A stretch of 64,000 nucleotides of DNA from Pseudomonas poae (GTDB lineage: Bacteria > Pseudomonadota > Gammaproteobacteria > Pseudomonadales > Pseudomonadaceae), in contig NZ_JYLI01000016.1 of NCBI RefSeq assembly GCF_001439785.1, positions 62,001 through 126,000 on the forward strand. Reading direction: 5' to 3'. The notes under the pieces are model-generated. The model was given only the letters and a program-made list of their open reading frames with translations. It was not told the DNA's origin and ran no database searches. Below are positions 18,602 through 26,739 of this stretch, piece by piece; the stretch's first letter is position 1, and each line of letters opens with the position of its first letter. Position numbers and translations under genes: made by a program.

Positions 18602-20674
18602 TTAAAGAAACTGCGATCGAATTAAATCCGTGTCGAACGGAGTTATTCCTTGGTCAGGCGCAAAGATCGCCTGTGCCTGCTGCGCCGAGGCCACCCGTTC
18701 TCCCCTGGCTCGCACATGTAAATCGAACAGCGTTTCCGGGTCCGGCCTTGGTGTGTGTATCAAGGCCCGTAGCATCAACGATACGCCACTGAGGTTATTG
18801 TTGACGTTGTTCCACCGCGCAGATGAAGTTAGCCCCAGATCGGCCCAAATCATCCGTCGTTCCTGCAGGTCCATCACGAAAGGCAGGCAGATTTGCGTGT
18901 CGGATGCGATGTCGATACGGTCGAACACGGAGCGCGGCTCGAATACTTCACCCGCCGCCACATCGGCGCGGGCCATCCAGCCTGCGAAGCATTCTGGAAG
19001 GTCGCAGTACGGTTGTTGGGTAAATGAGTTGATGGATGTAACAACATAGCGGATGCCTTTCTCGACGAGAACATCCAGGTCAAGGTCTATAAATTCCGAA
19101 GCGCCCTCGGGCGCGGTGACGATGTCGCCGCTATGGTAGCCGCCGAAACTTTTGAGGTTGTAATACGCGACCGTTTCTTTGAATACGAAGTCGGCGTCGA
19201 AAAAGGCTGCGGACAAGTCGATGTCCGTGCGTCCACTGCCGTTCTTCCACCACAGGAACAGGCGAATGAAACGTGTGTCCGGCATAGGCAACCGACTGCC
19301 CCGCACCAGCGTACGCATCGACTTCGATGAGGCGCGCTGCGCTAATGGTACTCGGTAGTCGCGTAACGCTGGGTCGATGAAGCAGCGACCCAGTGAGGGA
19401 AGTGACGCAAAACGCTTTACCAGAGCGGCCTCGCAGAGGCTTGTTGCCCGTGCGAGAACGTCGGGAGGGGGAGGTTCGCGTCGATCCTCGATGCCATAGA
19501 TTTTGGCAAACGCACCTTTGGGGGTGAAGGCCCGCAAGGGGAGGGGGCGGGGGGCGCTTACCTGAGCCAGCAACTGCAGCAGAACAGGCGAGGACACCTG
19601 CGGGGCAACCGTCTCGAATGCATCGAGAACCGACTCTTGTTCTGTGGCTCGCCGCAGAGTCGCATCCAGTCGTCGTGCGAACTCACCAGGTCGGCTCTGC
19701 AGCAGGGACGTGAGAGTGGCAATATGACGCTGTGCGAACAATGTCTCGACACGCGATCCAAATGAGCCCCACGCTTCGTTGCGACGTGCTGCCGTGATGG
19801 CGGCTAACGCTGCTGGGTACTTGTCGGCGTAGTCGCCCGGATGCAGTACCTCAGCCAGGCGTTTCCATCGCTCGGCATGTCGCATGACGTCTTCTGTGGC
19901 ATTGGGTATGCGGTCCAGCAGGCGCAGCAGCAGACGGCGCATCGAGCGCTTCATTGCAGTGAAGCGTGTCGACGCTGTGGTCAGTGACACGTCTCCGCCA
20001 GTCAGCGCGACCGCAAGTCGTAGCACGTCGGTCGTCGTTTCCACGTTTCTTCCCAGGAATGCGTTTACCCGTACATCGCCGGCTACATGCAGGATAAGTG
20101 CGCCGCCAACCTGCGCACGGATTTCCCGGAACGGTACGGTCTCAGGTAGCAGGCGGAACACATCGCTTTTGTAGGTTCGGATGAACCAGGCGACATCGGC
20201 AGCGTCCTGTTCGGAAAGCGAGGTGCGTGATGAAATCAGCGGTTCCAGCAGTGAGTCGAACTCGGAGACGCTTCCCGGTTCAATAACGCGGGATATGAAG
20301 TTGCCTTCAAGCATCGCGGGACGAGAGTCTTCAGTTGCCGGTAAACGTGCAAGCGTGAGGTAGTGGATTACCGCGTTAAGGTACAACTCCGCCTCTGATG
20401 CCTTTAGAACTTGCTCGGGAAAATCAGGATAGAACGGTCGGTGGTGTACATGGGCGCCAGTCTCCCGCCGAAGGACTCCAACGATTTCGCGCAGCCAATA
20501 CTTAAGCTCTGTCGCTGACAATAGGCCGATTTGCTCGATCAGAGATTTTGATAGTACGCATCGGAACGCCGCAATTTCCCGAACAGCCGACGCAACCTGA
20601 GCACGCGTGGCGCCGCCAGTACCTATCGGCACATGGACTTTGCTACGACGACGCAGGAATATCCCTTGATTCAT
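18602..20674 (-). CDS. TerD-like MXAN_6230/SCO0854-type protein, 690 aa
   Basis: A large cytoplasmic protein. The start at 20674 (MNQGIFLRRR) has AAGGAG about 10 nt upstream. Most of the chain is helical and arginine-rich. The part around residues 485-640 resembles a TerD fold: RTDIDLSAAFFDADF, then GGYHSGDIVTAPEGASEF with an acidic IDLDLDVL stretch, then YVVTSINSFTQQP. TerD domains bind calcium through such acidic loops and are linked to tellurite resistance and stress. I place it with the MXAN_6230/SCO0854 family from memory; in that family the role is unknown. No other ter gene is visible nearby, so it is an orphan. Divergent from the Fic pair; a hairpin and a palindrome lie in its leader. 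Confidence 0.65.
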   Translation of the reverse strand: MNQGIFLRRRSKVHVPIGTGGATRAQVASAVREIAAFRCVLSKSLIEQIGLLSATELKYWLREIVGVLRRETGAHVHHRPFYPDFPEQVLKASEAELYLNAVIHYLTLARLPATEDSRPAMLEGNFISRVIEPGSVSEFDSLLEPLISSRTSLSEQDAADVAWFIRTYKSDVFRLLPETVPFREIRAQVGGALILHVAGDVRVNAFLGRNVETTTDVLRLAVALTGGDVSLTTASTRFTAMKRSMRRLLLRLLDRIPNATEDVMRHAERWKRLAEVLHPGDYADKYPAALAAITAARRNEAWGSFGSRVETLFAQRHIATLTSLLQSRPGEFARRLDATLRRATEQESVLDAFETVAPQVSSPVLLQLLAQVSAPRPLPLRAFTPKGAFAKIYGIEDRREPPPPDVLARATSLCEAALVKRFASLPSLGRCFIDPALRDYRVPLAQRASSKSMRTLVRGSRLPMPDTRFIRLFLWWKNGSGRTDIDLSAAFFDADFVFKETVAYYNLKSFGGYHSGDIVTAPEGASEFIDLDLDVLVEKGIRYVVTSINSFTQQPYCDLPECFAGWMARADVAAGEVFEPRSVFDRIDIASDTQICLPFVMDLQERRMIWADLGLTSSARWNNVNNNLSGVSLMLRALIHTPRPDPETLFDLHVRARGERVASAQQAQAIFAPDQGITPFDTDLIRSQFL

Positions 20675-20721
20675 GCTTGATTTTCTCCTTTGGCCGCCGT
20701 CGTGTAGGGGCTGCAGCATCG

Positions 20722-20740
20722 TTTTACAACTGATGTAAAA
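20722..20740. promoter_or_regulatory. Palindrome TTTTACA-N5-TGTAAAA upstream of the TerD-like gene
   Basis: A perfect 7-bp inverted repeat with a 5-nt centre, about 50 bp before the start codon at 20674. The same palindrome with the same spacing occurs before purT at 48027-48045. It could be an operator of an unidentified regulator. It also abuts the T-tract of the adjacent hairpin. Confidence 0.45.
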
Positions 20741-20838
20741 ACGCCTGCAAGCAGCAGGCGCAGTGTGGAGAGCGAAACCCCTAGGTCATAGGAGGTTAGA
20801 AGGAAGGTGTTCCATAGCCACGGACGCATTCTAGGCAA
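20737..20838 (-). ncRNA. Candidate short RNA or attenuated leader upstream of the TerD-like gene
   Basis: On the minus strand a sigma-70-like promoter is visible: CTGACA (20857-20852), an 18-bp spacer, then TAGAAT (20833-20828). Transcription from about 20821 would run into a perfect 7-bp hairpin (CGCCTGC-TGCTT-GCAGGCG, 20760-20742) followed by five T. This gives an RNA of about 80-85 nt, or a leader with an early terminator before the downstream gene. The would-be RNA is pyrimidine-rich with CCTTCCTTCTAACCTCCT. Confidence 0.35.
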
Positions 20839-20857
20839 TTGCGTCGTTTTTTGTCAG

Positions 20858-21080
20858 GTGGCGACATACCTTCAATGGTGGCAAGTTGCTTCGCCAGAAC
20901 AACAGGGCTGAGAAACGCCAGATCGTTTTCCGGCGACTATGTTAACGGCGGCGTGATTGGCCAAGGTTTTGCGTTTTTGCAGTATAGGTTGGAGAATAAC
21001 CAAGGCTTTCCCGTAATCGATTCTGCCGGCACTAGCGCCGTTTAAAATGCATGTGAGCGAACTGATACCGAGGTCTGTAC
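20858..21080. other. Rest of the 405-bp gap between the TerD-like gene and the Fic pair
   Basis: This part of the gap (20675-21080) carries the divergent promoters. I see no gene in it; a rightward open frame at 20839-21045 has no ribosome site or family features. Confidence 0.4.
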
Positions 21081-21758
21081 ATGAAGCTTGAAGATCGTAT
21101 GCAGGCTGCCATCAATGGCATCCAGGGAAACGTGATCCTGCGCACGGATGTTGCGAAGCTTGGTGGGCATTCGCAGGTTTCTGTCGGCTTGGATCAGCTA
21201 ATGCGCAAAGGCCTGATTGTCAGGATGGGCATCGGTATTTATGCAAAGGCTTCCCGCAACCCTCTCACGGGAGTCATCACGCCTACAGCAGACCTTGAAA
21301 CACTCGCCGTTGAGGTTTTTCGTCGATTGGGTATAAGCGCCTCTGCCGGTACCGAGCGGTCAACTGTGTCAAAAGACGCAAAAATATGGGTAAAAGGTAG
21401 TCGCCGCATCCGTCGCAAGCTGTCACTTGGCGGACGATCGGTGGTTTACGTCAACGAGCTCTCCTCTCCCCGCAATGCAAATAGCTCCGTAAGGCGCCAT
21501 CCAAAAACCGGAGCACTTATCATCCCAACGTCAGGCCTTCGGCGTTACGTAATGGATCTGGCGGACTCCTGTCAGGTTGCTTATACCAGGACCTACGCAG
21601 ATGAATGGGCCGAAAATGTTTCCCGACTTTCGGGCGACGATGTCCGCACTGACGTGATTGAGAGTTTGGTAATCGCACTGAAGAAACAGAAGAAAGTTAC
21701 TGGATTGGAAGCGGTTCACCTGCTCACAAATTACTTGAGGGAAAAGCAGCGTGTTTGA
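21081..21758 (+). CDS. AbiEi/DUF6088-like antitoxin candidate
   Basis: 225 residues. The N-terminal 60 or so residues form a winged-helix (LRTDVAKLGGHSQVSVGLDQLMRKGLIVRMGIGIYAKA) like that of AbiEi-type antitoxins, where it gives DNA binding and autoregulation. The remainder is basic (GSRRIRRKLSLGGR, RRHPKTGALIIPTSGLRR). The gene overlaps the Fic gene by 8 bp, the classic antitoxin-first order. AbiEi-like proteins are best known with AbiEii nucleotidyltransferases. Here the partner is a Fic protein instead. Family placement is from the winged-helix pattern; antitoxin function is inferred from arrangement. Confidence 0.65.
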   Translation: MKLEDRMQAAINGIQGNVILRTDVAKLGGHSQVSVGLDQLMRKGLIVRMGIGIYAKASRNPLTGVITPTADLETLAVEVFRRLGISASAGTERSTVSKDAKIWVKGSRRIRRKLSLGGRSVVYVNELSSPRNANSSVRRHPKTGALIIPTSGLRRYVMDLADSCQVAYTRTYADEWAENVSRLSGDDVRTDVIESLVIALKKQKKVTGLEAVHLLTNYLREKQRV

Positions 21759-22476
21759 CCCATTCAAGGATTTCGACGCAAGGGGTTATCTCAGAAATGT
21801 AGTGGGTGAAAAAAACCTCAATATCGTCAAGCAGCTGGAGCACGACCTGTTTACCGCGAACCTCGCGGACGCGATGGCCTACTTGTCCAGGAAAAAAAAG
21901 CTCACTTATCACGATTTCCTCAAGGTACACGCAATTCTGTTTGGCGACCTTTACCCTTGGGCCGGTAGCGACAGGATGACGACTTCTCCTGATCTGGCTA
22001 TCTCAAAAGCGGGCACTTGTTTTTGCCTGCCCTATGAAGCCCGGAGAGCCGTGGAGGAAGGCCTTCGTCTTGGGCAGGATAAAGCTTTGCTAAGGCAATC
22101 GCCGGGTCTGGTGATGGGATTTTTCGCCTATGGCCATCCGTTCCTTGATGGAAATGGGAGAACGATGCTGGTAGTGCATTCGGTCCTTTGTCATCGTGCC
22201 GGGTTCTCGATCAGTTGGAGCAGAACTGACAAGGCTGCTTACCTGCTGGCACTGAGTGAAGAGATTGAGACCCCGGGGAAGAGCATTCTGGATGCGTACC
22301 TGAGCGACTTTATCGAGCCACCGCTTGAGCCGGCTGTCTGGGAGGCTGCTATTCATTCTGTCAGAGGATTGAATGGTCTGGCAGCAACGGACACTGTTGA
22401 GGGGTGCTCCGATGATCCTGCGATTTCAAAAAAATATGAGGAGTTTGATCAGCGTCGAGGCTACATCATCGATTGA
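21751..22476 (+). CDS. Fic-domain protein, probable toxin or AMPylase
   Basis: 241 residues from a GTG start that overlaps the preceding gene. Fic fold features are clear: HAILFGDLYPWAGSDR (about 65-80) and the active loop GHPFLDGNGRTM (about 130-141) with catalytic His and the anion-binding GNG. The loop departs from the canonical HPFxxGNGRxxR: the second arginine is replaced by leucine (GRTML). I see no (S/T)xxxE(G/N) inhibitory helix at either end, so control would have to come from the partner protein. Fic enzymes usually transfer AMP to target proteins. The C-terminal 50 residues after the Fic core are acidic and unassigned. Confidence 0.85.
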   Translation: MFDPFKDFDARGYLRNVVGEKNLNIVKQLEHDLFTANLADAMAYLSRKKKLTYHDFLKVHAILFGDLYPWAGSDRMTTSPDLAISKAGTCFCLPYEARRAVEEGLRLGQDKALLRQSPGLVMGFFAYGHPFLDGNGRTMLVVHSVLCHRAGFSISWSRTDKAAYLLALSEEIETPGKSILDAYLSDFIEPPLEPAVWEAAIHSVRGLNGLAATDTVEGCSDDPAISKKYEEFDQRRGYIID

Positions 22477-22503
22477 GTATCCCTCGATACCGTCACGCTC
22501 AGC

Positions 22504-23208
22504 CTACCGCCGCGCCACATCCGAAAAATAAAACTTATCCAACGTATGCCGCGACTCGGTGTACTCAAACTGCCGCCCATCCTGCAAAAACGTCTGGTTA
22601 CTCACCACAATCACATGACTCTGCCCGTCAAGGTCCAGGTGCGTCTGGTCGTCCTTGCTGCGGGGCAGGGCTTCGATGGTGCGCTGCGCGTAGCTGATCT
22701 GCAGCTGTAACTTTTCTTCGATAAACGCATAGATCGACTGTTCGGCAATCGAGCGATCCAGCCCGGGGAGCAGGTCGGCGATGAAGTGGTTGATGTCCAG
22801 GATCACCCGTTTGCCGCCAATGCGCCGCACCCGTTTGATGCGGGTGATCAGGGTGCCGGGTTCGGCTTCGATGTGCTGCAGCAGCGCGCCTTCCAGCGGC
22901 AGTTGGGTGAATTCGACGACGTCGGTGTGTACGTCATCGCCCAGATCGGCGTGGGTTTCATGGAAGCTGACGATGCCGCCCAGTTGGAATTCGATGGGGT
23001 TGGGTGACAGCACGAACGTGCCCTTGCCGTGGATCTTTTGCGCGAACCCGCGCTCCTGCAACTGCTCGATGGCGCGGCGCACGGTGCCTCGGCTGGCCTG
23101 GTAGCTGTCCATCAGTTCGGTTTCGGAGGGAAGGCGCGTGCCGCGCTGCAGGCGTTCAGTGGTGATGCTGGCAAGCAGATCCGTATAGATCTGGTTGTAT
23201 TTGCTCAT
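22504..23208 (-). CDS. treR: Trehalose operon repressor TreR (GntR/HutC family)
   Basis: 234 residues. N-terminal winged-helix with the GntR pattern (GTRLPSETELMDSYQASRGTVRRAIEQLQERGFAQKIHGKGTFV) and C-terminal UTRA ligand domain from about 90 (LITRIKRVRRIGGKRVILDINHF). It is divergent from treP with about 250 bp between, where two mirrored operator-like palindromes lie. In the family, trehalose-6-phosphate relieves repression. The sugar is inferred from the adjoining treP and treC. Confidence 0.88.
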   Translation of the reverse strand: MSKYNQIYTDLLASITTERLQRGTRLPSETELMDSYQASRGTVRRAIEQLQERGFAQKIHGKGTFVLSPNPIEFQLGGIVSFHETHADLGDDVHTDVVEFTQLPLEGALLQHIEAEPGTLITRIKRVRRIGGKRVILDINHFIADLLPGLDRSIAEQSIYAFIEEKLQLQISYAQRTIEALPRSKDDQTHLDLDGQSHVIVVSNQTFLQDGRQFEYTESRHTLDKFYFSDVARR

Positions 23209-23351
23209 GGGGATGGCTCTGTGCCGGCTTTATGAAGGTGAACGGCGCGTTCAAGGCAGGAACCTTAGTGGCAGAGGTGGGGTTTGTCCATTGGGCGCGG
23301 GTGGGTGATCAGAAATGTCTTACTTCAAAATGGGAAAATTAAGCATTTTGT

Positions 23352-23395
23352 AACTCGTACAGACGAGTTATTGCTTTAACTCGTCTGTACGAGTA
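23352..23395. promoter_or_regulatory. Pair of TreR operator-like palindromes
   Basis: Site 1 at 23352-23369 is AACTCGT-ACAG-ACGAGTT, a perfect 7-bp palindrome. Site 2 at 23378-23395 is AACTCGT-CTGT-ACGAGTA, the reverse complement of site 1 except for the last base. Centres are 26 bp apart. They sit in the treR/treP divergent region and fit binding of a dimeric GntR-type repressor controlling treP and probably treR. Binding by TreR is inferred. Confidence 0.7.
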
Positions 23396-23460
23396 GTTTT
23401 GTCCTCGGCGTGCTGCCAATGGCTGCCCTCAATAAAAAAATCAAAGTGGATACCACAAGC

Positions 23461-24903
23461 ATGAGCCACGACTATTCCAACATCGCCCGCGAGATCCTCG
23501 ACAACCTCGGCGGGCGCGACAATCTTGAGCAAGCCGCCCACTGCGTGACGCGCCTGCGTCTGGCGCTCAAGGACCCCAGCCTCGTCAAGGGCAGCGCGTT
23601 GAATCAGGTCGATCTGGTCAAGGGCTCGTTCTTCACCGGCGGCTTGTTCCAGGTGGTAATCGGCCCCGGCGAAGTGGAAAAGGTCTACGCCGCCCTGCGC
23701 GAGCTGACCGGTCTGGCGGCGGCCACTATCGCCGACGTGAAGAAAGCCGGCGGCGACAAGACCAACCCCATGCAGCGTCTGGTGCGAGTGTTCTCCGACG
23801 TGTTCATGCCGATCCTGCCCGCGCTCATCATCGCCGGCCTGCTGATGGGCATTAACAACCTGATGGGCGCCAAGGGCATGTTCATCGAGGGCCAGACGCT
23901 GCTGGAGGCGTACCCGAACCTGGACGGTCTGTGGAGCCTGATCAACCTGATGGCCAACACCTCGTTCGTGTTCCTGCCGGCGCTGGTGGGCTGGTCGGCG
24001 GCCAAGCGGTTCGGCGGCAGTGAAATCCTCGGCATCGTGCTCGGCCTGATGCTGGTGCACCCCGACCTGCTCAACGCCTGGAACTACGGCAAGGCCGTCG
24101 CCGGGCTGGACGGCCAGAGCCTGCCGTACTTCGATATTTTCGGCTGGTTCCGGATCGAGAAGGTCGGCTACCAGGGGCAGATTTTGCCGATCCTGATGGC
24201 CGCCTTTGTGATGAGCGTGATCGAAAAATGGCTGCGGGCCCGGGTGCCCAATGCCATTCAGTTGCTGGTGGTGCCGATCACCACCATCGTGGTGACCGGC
24301 GTGCTGGCGCTGGCGATCATCGGCCCCGTGACGCGTCATCTCGGCATCCTGATCACCGAAGGGCTGGTCACCCTGTTCGAGATCGCGCCCATGCTCGGCG
24401 GCGCGATTTTCGGCCTGCTCTATGCGCCGCTGGTGATCACCGGCATGCACCACATGTTCCTCGCGGTCGACCTGCAGCTTATCTCCACCCAGGGCGGCAC
24501 CTTTATCTGGCCGATGATCGTCATGTCCAACCTGGCCCAGGGCAGCGCCGCGCTGGCGGTGTTCTACATGACGCGCAATGCGCGGGACAAAAGCATGGCC
24601 TCGACCTCGGCGATTTCCGCCTATTTCGGCATCACTGAGCCGGCGATGTTTGGTGTGAATCTGCGCTTCAAGTTTCCGTTCTATGCCGCGCTGCTGGGCT
24701 CGGCCCTGGGCAGCATTTTCCTCGCACTGAACAAGGTGCAGGCGTCGGCCATCGGCGTGGGCGGGTTGCCCGGGTTTATCTCGATCGTGCCGAGCGCCAT
24801 CCCGGTATTCGTGGTGGGCATGGTGATCGCGATGGTCGTGCCGTTTGCGTTGACCTGTGTGTTGAGCATGAAGATCGTTCGGCCGGGGTACAGGGTTGCC
24901 TGA
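23461..24903 (+). CDS. treP: PTS trehalose-specific permease, EIIBC
   Basis: 480 residues from the ATG at 23461 (MSHDYSNIAREIL); an upstream in-frame ATG would add 17 residues of unlikely sequence. The EIIB domain (1-90) keeps the phosphorylated cysteine in AAHCVTRLR. The EIIC part (about 100-480) has ten or so membrane segments with VFSDVFMPILPALIIAG and GMHHMFLAVDLQL. It has no EIIA domain, so phosphate must come from the EIIA of the fusion protein at 27995. It imports trehalose as trehalose-6-phosphate, the substrate of treC next door. Confidence 0.92.
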   Translation: MSHDYSNIAREILDNLGGRDNLEQAAHCVTRLRLALKDPSLVKGSALNQVDLVKGSFFTGGLFQVVIGPGEVEKVYAALRELTGLAAATIADVKKAGGDKTNPMQRLVRVFSDVFMPILPALIIAGLLMGINNLMGAKGMFIEGQTLLEAYPNLDGLWSLINLMANTSFVFLPALVGWSAAKRFGGSEILGIVLGLMLVHPDLLNAWNYGKAVAGLDGQSLPYFDIFGWFRIEKVGYQGQILPILMAAFVMSVIEKWLRARVPNAIQLLVVPITTIVVTGVLALAIIGPVTRHLGILITEGLVTLFEIAPMLGGAIFGLLYAPLVITGMHHMFLAVDLQLISTQGGTFIWPMIVMSNLAQGSAALAVFYMTRNARDKSMASTSAISAYFGITEPAMFGVNLRFKFPFYAALLGSALGSIFLALNKVQASAIGVGGLPGFISIVPSAIPVFVVGMVIAMVVPFALTCVLSMKIVRPGYRVA

Positions 24904-24912
24904 CCTGCCGCT

Positions 24913-24977
24913 ATCGGGAGCAAGCCCCTCCCACAGTTGGAATGCATTTGAAGTGTGGGAGGGGGCTTGCTCCCGAT
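24913..24977. repeat. REP doublet between treP and treC
   Basis: Inverted repeat ATCGGGAGCAAGCCCCTCCC / GGGAGGGGGCTTGCTCCCGAT with arms of about 23 bp and an 18-nt loop. The same unit recurs at 49275-49339. Typical of fluorescent pseudomonads; may stabilise or attenuate the treP mRNA. Confidence 0.85.
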
Positions 24978-25020
24978 GAGTCCCTCCTCCACGGCACAAA
25001 ATCTACTGAAGGAACCCGCC

Positions 25021-26667
25021 ATGCAACACTGGCAACACTCGGTGATCTATCAGATCTACCCCAAAAGCTTCCACAGTCACGCGGGGAACGCCACCGGTGA
25101 CCTGCTCGGCATCGTGGACAAGCTCGATTACCTTCAGTGGCTGGGCGTCGATTGCCTGTGGATCACGCCATTCCTGCGCTCGCCGCAGCGCGACAACGGC
25201 TACGACATCAGCGATTACTACGCCATCGACCCCAGCTACGGAACCATGGCCGACTGCGAGTTGCTGATCGGCGAAGCAGCCAAACGCGGTATTACATTGA
25301 TGCTCGATATCGTGGTCAACCACACCTCCATCGAGCACGAATGGTTCCAGCAGGCGCGCAGCAGCCTCGACAATCCGTACCGCGACTTCTACATCTGGCG
25401 CGACCAGCCGAACAACTGGGAGTCCAAGTTCGGCGGCTCGGCCTGGGAGTACGAAGCGCAGACCGGCCAGTATTACCTGCACCTGTTCGACCATACCCAG
25501 GCCGACCTCAACTGGGACAATCCCAACGTGCGCGCCGAGGTGTTCAAACTGATGCGCTTCTGGCGCGACAAGGGCGTGGGCGGTTTCCGCCTGGACGTGA
25601 TCAACCTGATTTCCAAGCCCGCCGATTTCCCCGAAGACAGCAGTGATGGCCGGCGCTTCTACACCGACGGCCCGAACGTGCACCAGTATCTGCAGGAAAT
25701 GCACCGCGAAGTCTTCGAAGGCCACGAGTTGATCAACGTCGGCGAGATGTCATCCACCAGCCTCGAACACTGCATCCGCTACTCGCGGCCGGAGTCGAAA
25801 GAACTGTCGATGACCTTCAACTTTCATCACCTGAAAGTCGACTACCCGAACCTGCAGAAGTGGGTGAAGGCCGACTTCGATTTTTTGCAGCTCAAACGCA
25901 TTTTCTCCGACTGGCAACTGGGCATGCAGGCCGGCGGCGGCTGGAACGCGCTGTTCTGGTGTAACCATGACCAGCCGCGGGTGGTCTCGCGCTTTGGTGA
26001 CGACGGCGAGTATCGCGTGGTGTCGGCCAAGATGCTCGCCACCGCGCTGCACTTTTTGCAGGGCACGCCGTTTGTGTACCAGGGTGAAGAGCTGGGCATG
26101 ACCAATCCGGGGTTCGACCATATCGAGCACTACCGCGATGTGGAGACCCTGAATATTTTCCGTCTCAAGCGCGATGCCGGTGAGTCCGAGGCCTCGAGCA
26201 TGGCGGCGATCATGCAGAAGTCCCGCGACAACGGGCGCACACCGATGCAATGGAGCCGCGAGGCGAACGCCGGCTTCAGCAGCGGCGAACCGTGGATCGG
26301 CATCCCGGCCAATGCGGCGCAGATCAACGTCGACTGCCAGCGCGATAATCCGGATTCAGTGCTGCATCACTACCGCACGCTCATCGCCTTGCGCCGTTGC
26401 GAACCGCTGATCCAGGAAGGTGTTTACCGCGAGTTGCTGCAAGGCCATCGGCAGGTCTGGGCGTACCTGCGCGAAGGCCATGGCGAACGTTTGCTGGTGA
26501 TCAACAACTTTTATGGTCAGCCCTGCGATATCCAGCTGCCTGAGCATGTGATCAATGCGTCGACAGAGCAACGCCTGCTGATCAGCAACTACCCCGATTG
26601 CCCGGCGCGCACGGGCACGGTGGCCTTGCGTCCTTACGAATCCTTTGTGCTGCACCTCAAGGACTGA
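25021..26667 (+). CDS. treC: Alpha,alpha-phosphotrehalase (trehalose-6-phosphate hydrolase)
   Basis: 548 residues; the ATG at 25021 has AAGGA 7 nt upstream. GH13 family: VIYQIYPKSFHS at the start, DIVVNHTSIEHEW (region I), GFRLDVINL (region II, nucleophile Asp), INVGEMSS (acid/base Glu) and CNHDQPRVVSRFGDD (region IV). C-terminal beta-sandwich from about 460. It splits trehalose-6-phosphate delivered by TreP into glucose and glucose-6-phosphate in the cytoplasm. Second structural gene of the tre operon. Confidence 0.93.
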   Translation: MQHWQHSVIYQIYPKSFHSHAGNATGDLLGIVDKLDYLQWLGVDCLWITPFLRSPQRDNGYDISDYYAIDPSYGTMADCELLIGEAAKRGITLMLDIVVNHTSIEHEWFQQARSSLDNPYRDFYIWRDQPNNWESKFGGSAWEYEAQTGQYYLHLFDHTQADLNWDNPNVRAEVFKLMRFWRDKGVGGFRLDVINLISKPADFPEDSSDGRRFYTDGPNVHQYLQEMHREVFEGHELINVGEMSSTSLEHCIRYSRPESKELSMTFNFHHLKVDYPNLQKWVKADFDFLQLKRIFSDWQLGMQAGGGWNALFWCNHDQPRVVSRFGDDGEYRVVSAKMLATALHFLQGTPFVYQGEELGMTNPGFDHIEHYRDVETLNIFRLKRDAGESEASSMAAIMQKSRDNGRTPMQWSREANAGFSSGEPWIGIPANAAQINVDCQRDNPDSVLHHYRTLIALRRCEPLIQEGVYRELLQGHRQVWAYLREGHGERLLVINNFYGQPCDIQLPEHVINASTEQRLLISNYPDCPARTGTVALRPYESFVLHLKD

Positions 26668-26679
26668 GCCTCGCTGCAA

Positions 26680-26701
26680 CCCCTGCATGAGCGTGCAGGG
26701 G
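26680..26701 (+). other. Intercistronic hairpin between treC and the porin gene
   Basis: CCCCTGCA-TGAGCG-TGCAGGGG, a perfect 8-bp stem just after the treC stop. No T-tract follows, so it looks more like an mRNA processing or stability element, or a weak terminator, than a full stop. Confidence 0.45.
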
Positions 26702-26739
26702 CGCTTCAAAAAACATAATAAAAATGAGTGGAGTGCGTC

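Noticed and set aside
23368..24999. 543-codon leftward open frame over treP
   Set aside because: Histidine- and glutamine-rich translation typical of an antisense shadow; treP on the other strand is clear.
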